Assembly: GCF_040833955.1 (NCBI RefSeq)
Contig: NZ_CP162133.1
Span: 558,001 to 622,000, forward strand
Length of the DNA: 64,000 nucleotides
Reading direction: 5' to 3'
DNA from: Leptospira sp. WS60.C2
Lineage (GTDB): Bacteria > Spirochaetota > Leptospiria > Leptospirales > Leptospiraceae
Shown: one piece after another, positions 27,142 through 36,087 of the stretch
How the letters are laid out: every line of letters starts with the position of its first letter
Position numbering within the stretch: the first letter of the stretch is position 1
Position numbers and translations under genes: made by a program
The notes under the pieces: model-generated
The model's database searches: none
Seen by the model: only the letters and a program-made list of their open reading frames with translations
What the model was told of the DNA's origin: nothing

Positions 27142-29292
27142 ATGGCAATGAATTTGATTCGTAACAGATTGAACTATGTCTTATCTTTATTTTTGTTCAT
27201 CATCCCGTTTCAAAACATTGTTTCTAATGAAAAAGTAACACTTCATCTAAAATGGTTTCATCAATTCCAGTTCGCAGGTTATTATGCAGCGTATGAGAAG
27301 GGATTTTATAAAGATGTTGGCTTGGATGTAGAACTCATAGAAAGCACTGTTGGAATCAGAGGCATCCATGAAAAAGTAGTAAGAACGACAGGTCAATATG
27401 GTGTTGGAAGTAACGAATTACTCTTACATCGACATATGGGAAAACCGGTTGTTGTTTTAGGGGTGATATTCCAACATTCACCATCAGTATTATTCTTTAA
27501 AAGATCCTCCAATCTTCAGAGCATTCATGACTTAGTCGGGAAACGAGTTATGCTCACTCCTTGGATGGAGGAAATTGTTGCCTACTTAAAAAAAGAAGGG
27601 ATTAACAAGTCAGACCTTCAAATTTTAGAGCATCGATTCAATCCAAGAGATTTAATCGAAGGCAGGGTTGATGCATACTCAGGATATGCAACGACCCAAG
27701 CTTTTGATTTTAAAAAGGCAGGATTTCCCGTTGTAGCATACTCACCAAGGTTAGCTGGGATTGATTTTTATGGAGACAATTTTTTCACAAGTGAAGCGGA
27801 AGTAGAAAAATTCCCAGAAAGAGTAAAAGCTTTTCGCGAGGCGACTTTACGAGGCTGGCAATACGCGATGAGCCACCAAGAAGAAGTTGCAGATATCATT
27901 TACAACAAATATTCAAAGAAACATCCCAAAGAAAGGTTATTATTTGAAGCACAGCAGATGACACCTTTGATTCAACCAATTCTTGTTGAAATGGGTTATA
28001 TGAATCCTGGGAGATGGAAACATATCAACGATATCTATTATGAACTTGGTATGTTACCAAAAAACATAAACTTAAAGGGTTTTTTGTATGATCCTGATCC
28101 TCCTACAAATTACGAATGGATATACTATACCTTCTTTATTGCGTTATCTGGTGTTGGTGTTGCCTGGTTAATCCAGTGGAGGAGGTTAAATAAACAATAT
28201 TCGGAGAACCTAAAGAATCAAGTTAAACAAAGGACCGAAGAGCTTAGGCAATCGAATGAAAGTTTACAAATTCTAAACAAAAGTTTGGTTCATACATTAA
28301 AAGAACTCACAGAAGCACAAGATCGTTTGCTTGCTTCTGAAAAGTTGGCTGTGCTTGGTCAACTTGCGGCTGGAATGGCACACGAACTCAATACTCCATT
28401 AGGAGCGATTGTGTCTTCTAATTTATCACTCTTGGATTTTTTAAAGAATAAACTCGAGCAGGTGATTGCCACAATTGTTACGTTTGATGAAGATGATGCA
28501 AATCGTTATCATTTTTTGTTATCGGAATGTTTGCAAAACCAAACTTATTTGGAAGGGAAATCTGAAAGGAATATAAAAAAAGAACTTCACGCCCAATTCT
28601 CTCACTTGGGAAAGATGGATTTATATGGTCCTCATATGCAACTAGTCATTGAAACTGGTTTGTTTCGACGAGTGGATCAAATTGAATATATACTAGAAAG
28701 TAATAGGTCTTTAGAAATTCTTCAAGTTGTTGCGAGTATCAATTCTGCATATCGATGTAATCAAATTATATCTGTTGCTTCTGAGAAAGCAACACATGTA
28801 ATTTCTGCCTTAAAAAATTATTTGGTCTCGGAAAAAGAAATAGTATCAAATGATTCAGTCATTGATTTAGAAATAGAAATTGAAACTATTTTGTCTTTAT
28901 ATCACTATAATCTAAGTAAGATTACTGTTGTTAAAAACTATGGTTCTGAAAAAAAATGCATAGGGAATCGTGATAAATTAAATCAAGTTTGGATCAATTT
29001 AATCAACAACGGATTGCATGCTATGTCTTTTGTTGGAACATTAGAAATTAAAATACAATCTGATGGTGATTGGGTAAAAATTTCTATCATTGATTCTGGA
29101 ATCGGAGTCGCTGAATCGATCAAAGATAAAATATTTGAACCATTTTTTACAACAAAACCAAATGGCGAAGGAATGGGCTTGGGTTTGGATATTTGTAAAA
29201 AGATGATCCAACAAATGGGTGGGAAGATTGAATTGGAACCAACAAGTAAGGGTGCCTGTTTTTCTGTCTGGCTACGGAAAGCTATAAGCTAA
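27142..29292 (+). CDS. NMT1/THI5-type periplasmic sensor histidine kinase
   Basis: A 716-residue hybrid of a substrate-binding protein and a histidine kinase. After a signal sequence, residues about 30-310 form an NMT1/THI5/SsuA-like domain (VTLHLKWFHQFQFAGYYAAYEKGFY) that should bind a small, perhaps pyrimidine- or sulfonate-like, ligand in the periplasm. One transmembrane helix follows (about 328-348). The H-box is AGMAHELNTPLGA (H414) and the ATPase motifs are INLINNGLHAM, DSGIGV and GMGLGLDICKK. About 80-100 residues are inserted between the two helices of the phosphorylation domain. No response regulator is adjacent; downstream is an AlkC-like gene. Confidence 0.88.
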   Translation: MAMNLIRNRLNYVLSLFLFIIPFQNIVSNEKVTLHLKWFHQFQFAGYYAAYEKGFYKDVGLDVELIESTVGIRGIHEKVVRTTGQYGVGSNELLLHRHMGKPVVVLGVIFQHSPSVLFFKRSSNLQSIHDLVGKRVMLTPWMEEIVAYLKKEGINKSDLQILEHRFNPRDLIEGRVDAYSGYATTQAFDFKKAGFPVVAYSPRLAGIDFYGDNFFTSEAEVEKFPERVKAFREATLRGWQYAMSHQEEVADIIYNKYSKKHPKERLLFEAQQMTPLIQPILVEMGYMNPGRWKHINDIYYELGMLPKNINLKGFLYDPDPPTNYEWIYYTFFIALSGVGVAWLIQWRRLNKQYSENLKNQVKQRTEELRQSNESLQILNKSLVHTLKELTEAQDRLLASEKLAVLGQLAAGMAHELNTPLGAIVSSNLSLLDFLKNKLEQVIATIVTFDEDDANRYHFLLSECLQNQTYLEGKSERNIKKELHAQFSHLGKMDLYGPHMQLVIETGLFRRVDQIEYILESNRSLEILQVVASINSAYRCNQIISVASEKATHVISALKNYLVSEKEIVSNDSVIDLEIEIETILSLYHYNLSKITVVKNYGSEKKCIGNRDKLNQVWINLINNGLHAMSFVGTLEIKIQSDGDWVKISIIDSGIGVAESIKDKIFEPFFTTKPNGEGMGLGLDICKKMIQQMGGKIELEPTSKGACFSVWLRKAIS

Positions 29293-29342
29293 TGTTTTAT
29301 CAGTCTCTCATCATTGAAATCAAGAAGTGACTTTAAGAAGTA

Positions 29343-30449
29343 ATGGAACCTTTAAAAGAAATCTATTCAATGGCTTGGATTCAAAATTTAAGTTCTATTG
29401 TCTCTCAAATTGACGAAAAAATAAATCCTAGGGAATTTCAGAAGAAGATACTTGAATCTCCTTGGGAAGATTATGAATTAAAGGAACGAATCAATCGAAT
29501 TGCAGATGTATTCCTACTTTTTTGGGAAGGTTCTATTGTCACACTTGAACCAAAACTTTATGCTTTGATTCAATGCCTACGACAAAATGGGGTGAATGAT
29601 TTCAATTTTCCTTATATATTTATAAATGATATAGTAACAAAATCTGGGCTCAATGATTTCGAAACCTCTATGAGAGTATTAGAGCAAACAACAGTATTTT
29701 CAAGTGCTGAGTTTGCAATTCGTCATTATTACCAAAATTATTTCGATAAAACTTTGAAACAAATGATTGAATGGTCAACACACAAAGAAGCCTTTGTTAG
29801 ACGTTTGGCAAGTGAAGGTAGTCGACCAATTTTACCTTGGGGGATCGGGATTCCCAACATTAAAAAAAGTCCAGAAATTCACTTACCAATTTTGGAAAAT
29901 CTATGGGATGATGAAAATGAAATTGTTCGTAGAAGTGTATCAAATCACCTCAATGATATTTCAAAAATTCAGCCAGATTTAGTGATTCAGTTTTGCAAAC
30001 GCAAGTTCGGTCGTTCGGAAAGTTTAGATAAGAATTTAAAACATGCATTGCGAGGATTACTTAAAAAAGGGAATCATACAGCATTATCTTTTTTCGAATA
30101 CGATACAAAATGGAAACCTAGAGAGTTACAATTCAATTTAAAAAAGAAAAAAATCAAAATTGGAGATTCTTTAGAGTTTGAAATTTATTTTGTAAATCCT
30201 TCCAGAAGAGAGAACAAAATAAGAATTGAGTATCGAATTGATTTTCTATTAGCAAATGGCAAATATGGATCCAAAGTATTTCAGTTAGGTGAAAAAACAA
30301 TCGGGCCGACGGAGGAGGTGACTATACTAAAGTCCCATTCGTTTCGACTCATTACGACCCGTAAATTTTATGCTGGCAAACATAAACTCGGACTCATCAT
30401 CAATGGAAACGAATTGGTAAATGTTCCATTTCATTTGTTAGAAGGTTAA
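29343..30449 (+). CDS. AlkC-like DNA glycosylase (alkylation repair)
   Basis: A 368-residue protein of the AlkC branch of HEAT-like-repeat DNA glycosylases, which remove alkylated bases without flipping them. Residues about 1-255 are helical repeats including RRLASEGSRPILPWGIG, the family signature. Residues about 265-368 are a predominantly beta Ig-like domain (FNLKKKKIKIGDSLEFEI), which in AlkC aids DNA binding. It starts 50 bp after the kinase and is followed within 4 bp by a lipoprotein gene, so transcription is likely continuous. Whether the kinase senses anything related to alkylation is unknown. Confidence 0.82.
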   Translation: MEPLKEIYSMAWIQNLSSIVSQIDEKINPREFQKKILESPWEDYELKERINRIADVFLLFWEGSIVTLEPKLYALIQCLRQNGVNDFNFPYIFINDIVTKSGLNDFETSMRVLEQTTVFSSAEFAIRHYYQNYFDKTLKQMIEWSTHKEAFVRRLASEGSRPILPWGIGIPNIKKSPEIHLPILENLWDDENEIVRRSVSNHLNDISKIQPDLVIQFCKRKFGRSESLDKNLKHALRGLLKKGNHTALSFFEYDTKWKPRELQFNLKKKKIKIGDSLEFEIYFVNPSRRENKIRIEYRIDFLLANGKYGSKVFQLGEKTIGPTEEVTILKSHSFRLITTRKFYAGKHKLGLIINGNELVNVPFHLLEG

Positions 30450-30453
30450 TTGT

Positions 30454-31068
30454 ATGATAAGAATCAAAATTAAGTTCATAAGCATCTGTGTATGTTGCTT
30501 TTTTATCTCCTGCTCAGTTTTTTATTCAAGTGAACGTAGGAAATTTGAATTTGATGGATTGAAAACAAATCGTTCTCTTAGTTATGAATTGATTGGTTGG
30601 GATGAAGAACTAGATCGAAGAAGGGTGACGTATGTTCTCTCTGCCTTGGAAAAATCAGGGAAGTTTGTTTCGGTTAGACATCATAACCAAATCAACACAG
30701 ATCTCCATTTACAGATAATTTTAGAATCTAGTCCGAAGTTTAAATTTTTCTTAGGAGAATCAACGGAACCTGTCTCCTATCTTGCCGAACGTAACCAATC
30801 TAGATTTCTAGTGTATTTGGTGAATCGATTTCTTGCAATTAGTACTGCTTTTATCATTCCTGACATTGATAGGGATGATGATTATATACTTTTTCGTCTC
30901 AAAAAAAATGGAAAAATAGAGAAAGAATATCGATATCCAATGGAATCTTATCGTGTTTTTGGTTGGGTATCTTTGTTGTTTATGTGGGCAGATGATCGGG
31001 ATGAATGGAAATCCATCCTATCGGAAAAGGTTTCAGAATTTTTAGGAGATGCAAAAAATGATCTTTAG
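30454..31068 (+). CDS. Hypothetical lipoprotein
   Basis: A 204-residue predicted lipoprotein with signal ISICVCCFFISC and a Cys at about residue 20 as lipidation site. The mature part contains a periplasmic mixed domain (SYELIGWDEELDRRRVTYVLSALE) and a hydrophobic stretch (YLVNRFLAISTAFIIP) near residues 128-143. It shares its general layout with the next gene, where a similar IILxxxPKxxF phrase follows, so the two could be distant paralogues. The gene overlaps the next by 11 bp. Function unknown. Confidence 0.7.
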   Translation: MIRIKIKFISICVCCFFISCSVFYSSERRKFEFDGLKTNRSLSYELIGWDEELDRRRVTYVLSALEKSGKFVSVRHHNQINTDLHLQIILESSPKFKFFLGESTEPVSYLAERNQSRFLVYLVNRFLAISTAFIIPDIDRDDDYILFRLKKNGKIEKEYRYPMESYRVFGWVSLLFMWADDRDEWKSILSEKVSEFLGDAKNDL

Positions 31069-31582
31069 ACTTTCTCAAGTGATAGTGAGTTTTTTGTTAT
31101 TGGTTTCATTGAATTGTGCCGCATTTCCCGATCGAGTCACTTTAAAAAATAGGAATCTAAAACTTTCAAATGAGCAAAAACTAAAAATTCTTTTTACTGG
31201 TTTTTATCGTTATGAAACAGAAAAAGAAATGATTTTGCAAGAGATCATTAAACAAGGAATCGAAGAAGATACTTCATCAAAAATCACTTTAGAAATTATA
31301 CTACAAAAAAAAGATCCGAAGTATCAATATCCTTTACTTCATCGAGTTCAGTTTCTTTTAACATTTTTATCGGGAGGAATTTTTCCATCTCACATCAGAA
31401 CAGAACAAACCCTTACGTTTCGGTATTCTCAATCAGACCGAATCATCAAGGAAAATGAGTATTCTGTTGGTATGGATCAATGGCGAGGAATACCCATTGT
31501 TATCTTTATGATTTCACATTGGCCAAACAAAATCTTTAAAGATCAATTGTCTGAAACGACGAAGTTGGAGTTTTCAGAATGA
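31058..31582 (+). CDS. Hypothetical lipoprotein
   Basis: A 174-residue predicted lipoprotein (MIFRLSQVIVSFLLLVSLNC). The start is chosen at the ATG at 31058 because AGGAG at 31044-31048 is nine bases away, whereas it directly abuts the ATG at 31049. The mature part contains ITLEIILQKKDPKYQYPL and a hydrophobic segment (FLLTFLSGGIFP). It overlaps both neighbours slightly, which indicates a tight operon with 30454-31068 and the esterase at 31579. Function unknown. Confidence 0.7.
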   Translation: MIFRLSQVIVSFLLLVSLNCAAFPDRVTLKNRNLKLSNEQKLKILFTGFYRYETEKEMILQEIIKQGIEEDTSSKITLEIILQKKDPKYQYPLLHRVQFLLTFLSGGIFPSHIRTEQTLTFRYSQSDRIIKENEYSVGMDQWRGIPIVIFMISHWPNKIFKDQLSETTKLEFSE

Positions 31583-32502
31583 AACGAAGAACATTTACAT
31601 TTTTAATTTTGTTAATCATATTTAATTCATGTGCAGGTTTTTTTTATAGAACGAAACAAAACCAAAAAATTGATTATTTTGTCTTCAACGGAGTTAAACG
31701 TACTTATTTAGTACATTATCCAAAACAATGGAGTGGAAATCCAATTCCATTGTTGGTAGCCCTTCATGGTAGATTCGGTACTGGTATTACCATGATGAAA
31801 CAAACCAAATTAGATGAAGTGGCGGACATGAATGGCTTCATTGTTTTATTTCCAGATGGCTATAAAAGAAGTTGGGCTGATGGTAGAGGTAGTTCTCCTG
31901 CAGATGAGGATTCTATCAATGATGTAATTTTTGTGGAATCGATCGTAAAACGAATGATTGCAGAAGGTTCTGTCGATCCAAACTTGGTCTATTTGGTCGG
32001 CCATTCGAATGGTGGGTTTATGGCACAAAGACTCGCAATTGAAAAACCAAAGTTATGGAAAGGTGTGATGAGTGTTGCAGCACAATTGTCTGTTCAGTTG
32101 TTAAAATCTAAACCGAAATTTGAATCCTATCCTGTTTCTGTTACTATTTTGGCTGGTACGGCTGATCCACTTGTTCCATATAGCGGAGGATATGTGAAAG
32201 ATGGAAAAGAAATTTTATCAGTTGCTGATTCCATCCTACGTTGGAAAGAATGGAATGTTTGTGAAAACAACGTCAAAAAATCATTTAAAGATTACGAAGA
32301 AGATGGTTTTGTAATTAAAGTTCAATATGAATCATATGAAACATGTGCTGAACAAAAGAAAGTTGGTTTGATTCAATTAAACGGTTTAGGCCATAGTTGG
32401 CCAGGAGAAACTCCGATGCTCCCTTTCATTAACCAAGGCAAAACAACTAAAGTAATTAATGGATCCCAAATGGTTTGGGAATTTATGGAAAGTTTAAAAT
32501 GA
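31579..32502 (+). CDS. LpqC/PHB-depolymerase-like esterase lipoprotein
   Basis: A 307-residue secreted alpha/beta-hydrolase anchored as a lipoprotein: signal FLILLIIF and lipobox FNSC. The nucleophile elbow is GHSNGGF, the oxyanion region is LLVALHGRFG, and the acid is likely in LAGTADPLVPYSGG. The His is in LNGLGHSWPG. The motif RSWADGRG is typical of the LpqC branch of polyhydroxybutyrate-depolymerase-like and feruloyl-esterase-like enzymes. The physiological ester is unknown. Its start overlaps the preceding lipoprotein by 4 bp, and its stop overlaps the next ATG. Confidence 0.87.
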   Translation: MKRRTFTFLILLIIFNSCAGFFYRTKQNQKIDYFVFNGVKRTYLVHYPKQWSGNPIPLLVALHGRFGTGITMMKQTKLDEVADMNGFIVLFPDGYKRSWADGRGSSPADEDSINDVIFVESIVKRMIAEGSVDPNLVYLVGHSNGGFMAQRLAIEKPKLWKGVMSVAAQLSVQLLKSKPKFESYPVSVTILAGTADPLVPYSGGYVKDGKEILSVADSILRWKEWNVCENNVKKSFKDYEEDGFVIKVQYESYETCAEQKKVGLIQLNGLGHSWPGETPMLPFINQGKTTKVINGSQMVWEFMESLK

Positions 32503-33206
32503 GAAAGATCGCGGTTGTGACTGGCGCTTCTCGTGGAATTGGTCTTGCCATTTCAAAAATGTTACTAAAGTTAAACTATACAGTTTATGGAATTTGTAGA
32601 AATCCAAATCGATGTGATTTTAAGGATGATCATTTCCATCTTAACAAAGGGGATTTAAGGGATCCAAAAACGATTCCTGACTTTTTAAAAACAATTCCAG
32701 ATCAAGAAAAGATTTCTCTTTTGGTAAACAATGCGGGCGTTGCTTATTTTTCGCCAATCGAAGAAATGTCGCCAGAAAAAATAACAGAAATGATTCAAGT
32801 GCATGTGACGGCACCAATTCTACTCACACAAGCCCTTACACGCATCTTAAAGAAAAATGAAGGAAGGATCTTCTTCATTGGGTCAGTGTCAGGGATGGAA
32901 ATTTCTCCATGGGGAAATGTGTATGGTTCTCTTAAAGCGGGTTTGCATCACTTTGCTAGACTTTTATTTGATGAATTACGAAAGTATTCTGTAAAAGTTC
33001 ACCTGTTAATTCCTGATATCACAAAAACAGAATTTTATGAACATTTGAACATTGAGCCTGATACTGATCCGAAGTCATATTTGTTGCCGGAACAAATTGC
33101 AACCATCATGAAACAAATTTTGTTAGACGATTCGGGATTAGTGATTCCTGAAGTGGTTTTGAAACCTGAGTTGTTTAAAATAAAAAGGAAAAAATACCAG
33201 TCTTAA
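32499..33206 (+). CDS. Short-chain dehydrogenase/reductase
   Basis: A 235-residue SDR. The start at 32499 forms an ATGA overlap with the preceding stop. The nucleotide-binding motif is VVTGASRGIGLA (typical TGxxxGxG), the structural NAG motif is LVNNAGVAYF, and the active-site Ser and YxxxK are in IGSVSGMEIS and VYGSLKAG. Two basic residues after the glycine-rich turn suggest NADP. Substrate unknown. It closes the rightward run from 30454. Confidence 0.9.
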   Translation: MRKIAVVTGASRGIGLAISKMLLKLNYTVYGICRNPNRCDFKDDHFHLNKGDLRDPKTIPDFLKTIPDQEKISLLVNNAGVAYFSPIEEMSPEKITEMIQVHVTAPILLTQALTRILKKNEGRIFFIGSVSGMEISPWGNVYGSLKAGLHHFARLLFDELRKYSVKVHLLIPDITKTEFYEHLNIEPDTDPKSYLLPEQIATIMKQILLDDSGLVIPEVVLKPELFKIKRKKYQS

Positions 33207-33207
33207 T

Positions 33208-33732
33208 TTATTCCCCGATTGATTGTGCGTCATCGGTAAATGTTTCAAGAGGAACTTGCCCAGATGAGTCCCCTTTGGATTCAGAGGTAGTGTCTTTTGA
33301 TAAATTCGGTATTGATTTTGCAATCATGGAATCTTCGTCTTGTTTGTGTTTGATGGCACGAATTTTTCCATCAGTTTCATATAATCTTTCGATTACTTTT
33401 TTTAATAACAAAAACAAGAACTCAGGACTTTCTTGACTCATTTTTACGAAAGTAGTTCTGTTGATGATACCCAATTTTGCTGTTTCGGAAACTACAACTA
33501 TGGAAGCTGCTCTTGGGCTATTATTGATGATAGCCATTTCTCCAAAAAATTCACCAGGTAGTATGCTTCTTAGTTTGGTATGTTTTCCTTCGATTTGTTT
33601 GTAAATGTCTAGCTGACCCTCAAACAAAAAAAACATCGCACCATTGGAAGGAACTCCTTCTTTAAAAAGGACTTCCCCTCTTTTGATGTTGATCATACTC
33701 AGTTTTGCGAGAGATTCTTTAAGTCCCATCAC
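33208..33732 (-). CDS. Cyclic-nucleotide-binding protein
   Basis: A 174-residue protein built around a CRP-type cNMP-binding domain (residues about 8-125). The phosphate-binding cassette GEFFGEMAIINNSPRAAS keeps the Glu and Arg needed for cAMP or cGMP binding. There is no DNA-binding helix-turn-helix; the last 45 residues are polar and disordered. It overlaps the similar gene at 33719-34153 by 14 bp, and the pair looks like a duplication. Candidate downstream effector of the cyclases in this window. Confidence 0.88.
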   Translation of the reverse strand: MMGLKESLAKLSMINIKRGEVLFKEGVPSNGAMFFLFEGQLDIYKQIEGKHTKLRSILPGEFFGEMAIINNSPRAASIVVVSETAKLGIINRTTFVKMSQESPEFLFLLLKKVIERLYETDGKIRAIKHKQDEDSMIAKSIPNLSKDTTSESKGDSSGQVPLETFTDDAQSIGE

Positions 33733-34153
33733 TAACCTCTGTTAGATCTTTTAACTTTTGTTCGGCTTCGATCAATCGTTCTACATACGTTTGAAGTAAT
33801 GCATAAACAAACATTGGATTGGAGTTGGCAATGCGGATTAAGTTTTGTTTGTCTAAGATTCCAAGTTGAGCTCGGTCTGATTCGATGAACACTGTCATCG
33901 CTCGAGGATGAGAAGAGATGAGAGCAATTTCTCCAAAAAATTCGCCAGTAGAAAGTTTTCTCACTTCATGAAAATTGCCTTGGTCTGGTGCTCCCATTCC
34001 AACCGACAGTGTTCCACTTAGAATGAAATACATTTTTTCGTTTGATGGATCACCTTCTCTGACGATGATCTCTCCTCGTTTGAATGTCTTAGTTGGGACA
34101 GTATTAACGAAGTCAAATATGTTGATACGGTTTTCTTTTTTAGGAATGGACAT
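33719..34153 (-). CDS. Cyclic-nucleotide-binding protein
   Basis: A 144-residue cNMP-binding domain protein with the cassette GEFFGEIALISSHPRAM, again with Glu and Arg intact. It contains essentially only the binding domain plus a C-terminal helix. Its start ATG overlaps the stop of the ankyrin protein gene by one base (TAATG), so translation is coupled. It is closely related in layout to the next gene downstream, and both could act as a hetero- or homodimer. Confidence 0.88.
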   Translation of the reverse strand: MSIPKKENRINIFDFVNTVPTKTFKRGEIIVREGDPSNEKMYFILSGTLSVGMGAPDQGNFHEVRKLSTGEFFGEIALISSHPRAMTVFIESDRAQLGILDKQNLIRIANSNPMFVYALLQTYVERLIEAEQKLKDLTEVSDGT

Positions 34154-36087
34154 TAAAGACCGCGATAAATTTCAATCAGTTCAGGAATTCTTTTTTCTTC
34201 CGCATAATCCAAAGCAGACTTACCCATTTTGTCTTTCAGCTTTGGGTCTCCACCATTGAGAATGAAAACTTTGGCAAGTTCCAAAATGGTTTCACTTTTA
34301 CCAGAATCAAATTGAATCGCAAGTTCGGAAAGTATAGTTTTCCCTAATTTATCTGGTTGGTTTAGGTTCGCTCTTCTTTCTACTAGGAATAGTACTAATT
34401 TTTTATACGATTCTGTTTGGTTTATTTCCTTAGAGGTCAAAAATCTTTGAATGGCTTTGTGTAAAACGGTAAACCCATTGTTGTCTGTTAGGTTTGGATC
34501 TGCACCCATCGTAAGGAGGGTTGTCATCGTTTCGATTCGATTACGATTGAGTGCTACATGAAGGGCACTTAATCCACGTTTGTTTTTGCCATTGGGATTA
34601 ACACCTTTGCTGATCAGAAGTTTGATCGTTTCATCCACAAATTTCTGATCTTTTTTTTCCACTTCCAACTTACAAACGGTAGTGATTAGGTTTTCATCTT
34701 CTTCATTTAAAACAAGAAGGTCTGCACCAGCTGAGACAAGTAACTTGAATGCTTCCGCATCTTTACGTTCGATTGTGGAAAAAATTAAGTTTGAGCCATC
34801 CTTTAGTTTATGGTTCGGATTTGCTTTTTTCGATAACAACAGTTTTGCGATTTGGATTTGTTTGTTTTCTAATGCAAGTGATAAAGCATTTTCATTTGTT
34901 TTTGTATTTTCAACATCTACAGGAACTCCTCTTTTGATTAACAAATCTACAATTTTCAAACCAGATTTCCTGGAAGCTAAATGGATCGGCAGATAACCTG
35001 AAAGATTAGGAGTTTGCACGTCAGCATTTTTTTGAATTAAAAGTTCTGCAATGGACCACTTGGAAGTCTCAATCGATTCTTCTAATGGGTTTTTATTGGT
35101 AGAGAGTGTTTGGTTGGGGTTGGCACCAGCATCTAAAACAAGTTTCAAAAGATTAAAGTCATTTTTGCCGATTGCGATTTCGAAAAGTGTTTTTCCTGAA
35201 ATGTTCTTGGAATCAACATTCAATCCTTTCTTCAGCAAGAGGTTTGTTACAGTTAGATTTCTTTTTTCCACCGAATAAAATAGTAATGATTCTCCTTCCG
35301 GTGTTTTTGAGTTTAGATCTGCCCCTCGATTTAAAAGTGTTTCAACACCCGCGGTAAATCCTTTATCGATGGAATAAACAATCGGTCGAATGGACTTTGT
35401 GTCTTCCGTATTTGGGTTTGCGTTTGCATCCAAAGCAAGATTCAATAATTTATTGTTTCTTTGTTCGATAGCAACAAAAACTGGAGTTCTCCCTGTTAAG
35501 TCTGGTAAGTTGATATCAGCACCATTTTGGAGTAAGTAATTGATTGAATCTATTTTTCCTTTTTCGAAAGCCAAATAGATGGGAGACTTTCTGGGATTGT
35601 TTCTGAGGTTCACATCAGCTTTAGATTCAACTAGAATTTTTTGAACTGCTAAATTAGATTTTAGAATGGCAACATGTAATGCTGTGTTTCCATCTGCATC
35701 ATATGCGTTTAAGTCTGCACCTCTCTCTACAAGAGTTTTGATTTGGTTTGTCAATCGTGAAGTAACAACATAATGAAGTAAAGTTTTGCCAGAAAGATCT
35801 CGTTTGTTTAGATCAGCTCCTCGGTTTAATAGGATTTCGAATTGTTTGGTTCGATTTTTTTCAACAGCTAGTATGAGAAGGGATTTACCTGATTCATCAA
35901 TTGCATTAATATCTCCGCCGTTCGAAATCGCGGTTTCAAATTCTTTGAGATTCCCTTTACTTAGAATCTTTACCATATCATAGGTTGGTGATACTTCCGC
36001 TATGGGTGCACTTGGATCCTCTGCAAAAAGGTTCGGAACAGAAAAAACGAAAAGAAATAGACTGAGGAGGATGAGTTTTTTTTTCAT
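34153..36087 (-). CDS. Exported ankyrin-repeat protein
   Basis: A 644-residue protein that begins with a signal peptide (MKKKLILLSLFLFVFSVPNLFA) and then consists of about 17 ankyrin repeats, as judged by recurring phrases such as GKTLLHYVVTSRL, GNTALHVAILKS and GLSALHVALNRN with NLLLxxGADxN turns. It should be a periplasmic or surface protein-interaction scaffold. It overlaps the M23 peptidase start by 4 bp and the cNMP gene by 1 bp, so all four genes from 33208 to 37649 are one operon. No catalytic part. Confidence 0.92.
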   Translation of the reverse strand: MKKKLILLSLFLFVFSVPNLFAEDPSAPIAEVSPTYDMVKILSKGNLKEFETAISNGGDINAIDESGKSLLILAVEKNRTKQFEILLNRGADLNKRDLSGKTLLHYVVTSRLTNQIKTLVERGADLNAYDADGNTALHVAILKSNLAVQKILVESKADVNLRNNPRKSPIYLAFEKGKIDSINYLLQNGADINLPDLTGRTPVFVAIEQRNNKLLNLALDANANPNTEDTKSIRPIVYSIDKGFTAGVETLLNRGADLNSKTPEGESLLFYSVEKRNLTVTNLLLKKGLNVDSKNISGKTLFEIAIGKNDFNLLKLVLDAGANPNQTLSTNKNPLEESIETSKWSIAELLIQKNADVQTPNLSGYLPIHLASRKSGLKIVDLLIKRGVPVDVENTKTNENALSLALENKQIQIAKLLLSKKANPNHKLKDGSNLIFSTIERKDAEAFKLLVSAGADLLVLNEEDENLITTVCKLEVEKKDQKFVDETIKLLISKGVNPNGKNKRGLSALHVALNRNRIETMTTLLTMGADPNLTDNNGFTVLHKAIQRFLTSKEINQTESYKKLVLFLVERRANLNQPDKLGKTILSELAIQFDSGKSETILELAKVFILNGGDPKLKDKMGKSALDYAEEKRIPELIEIYRGL

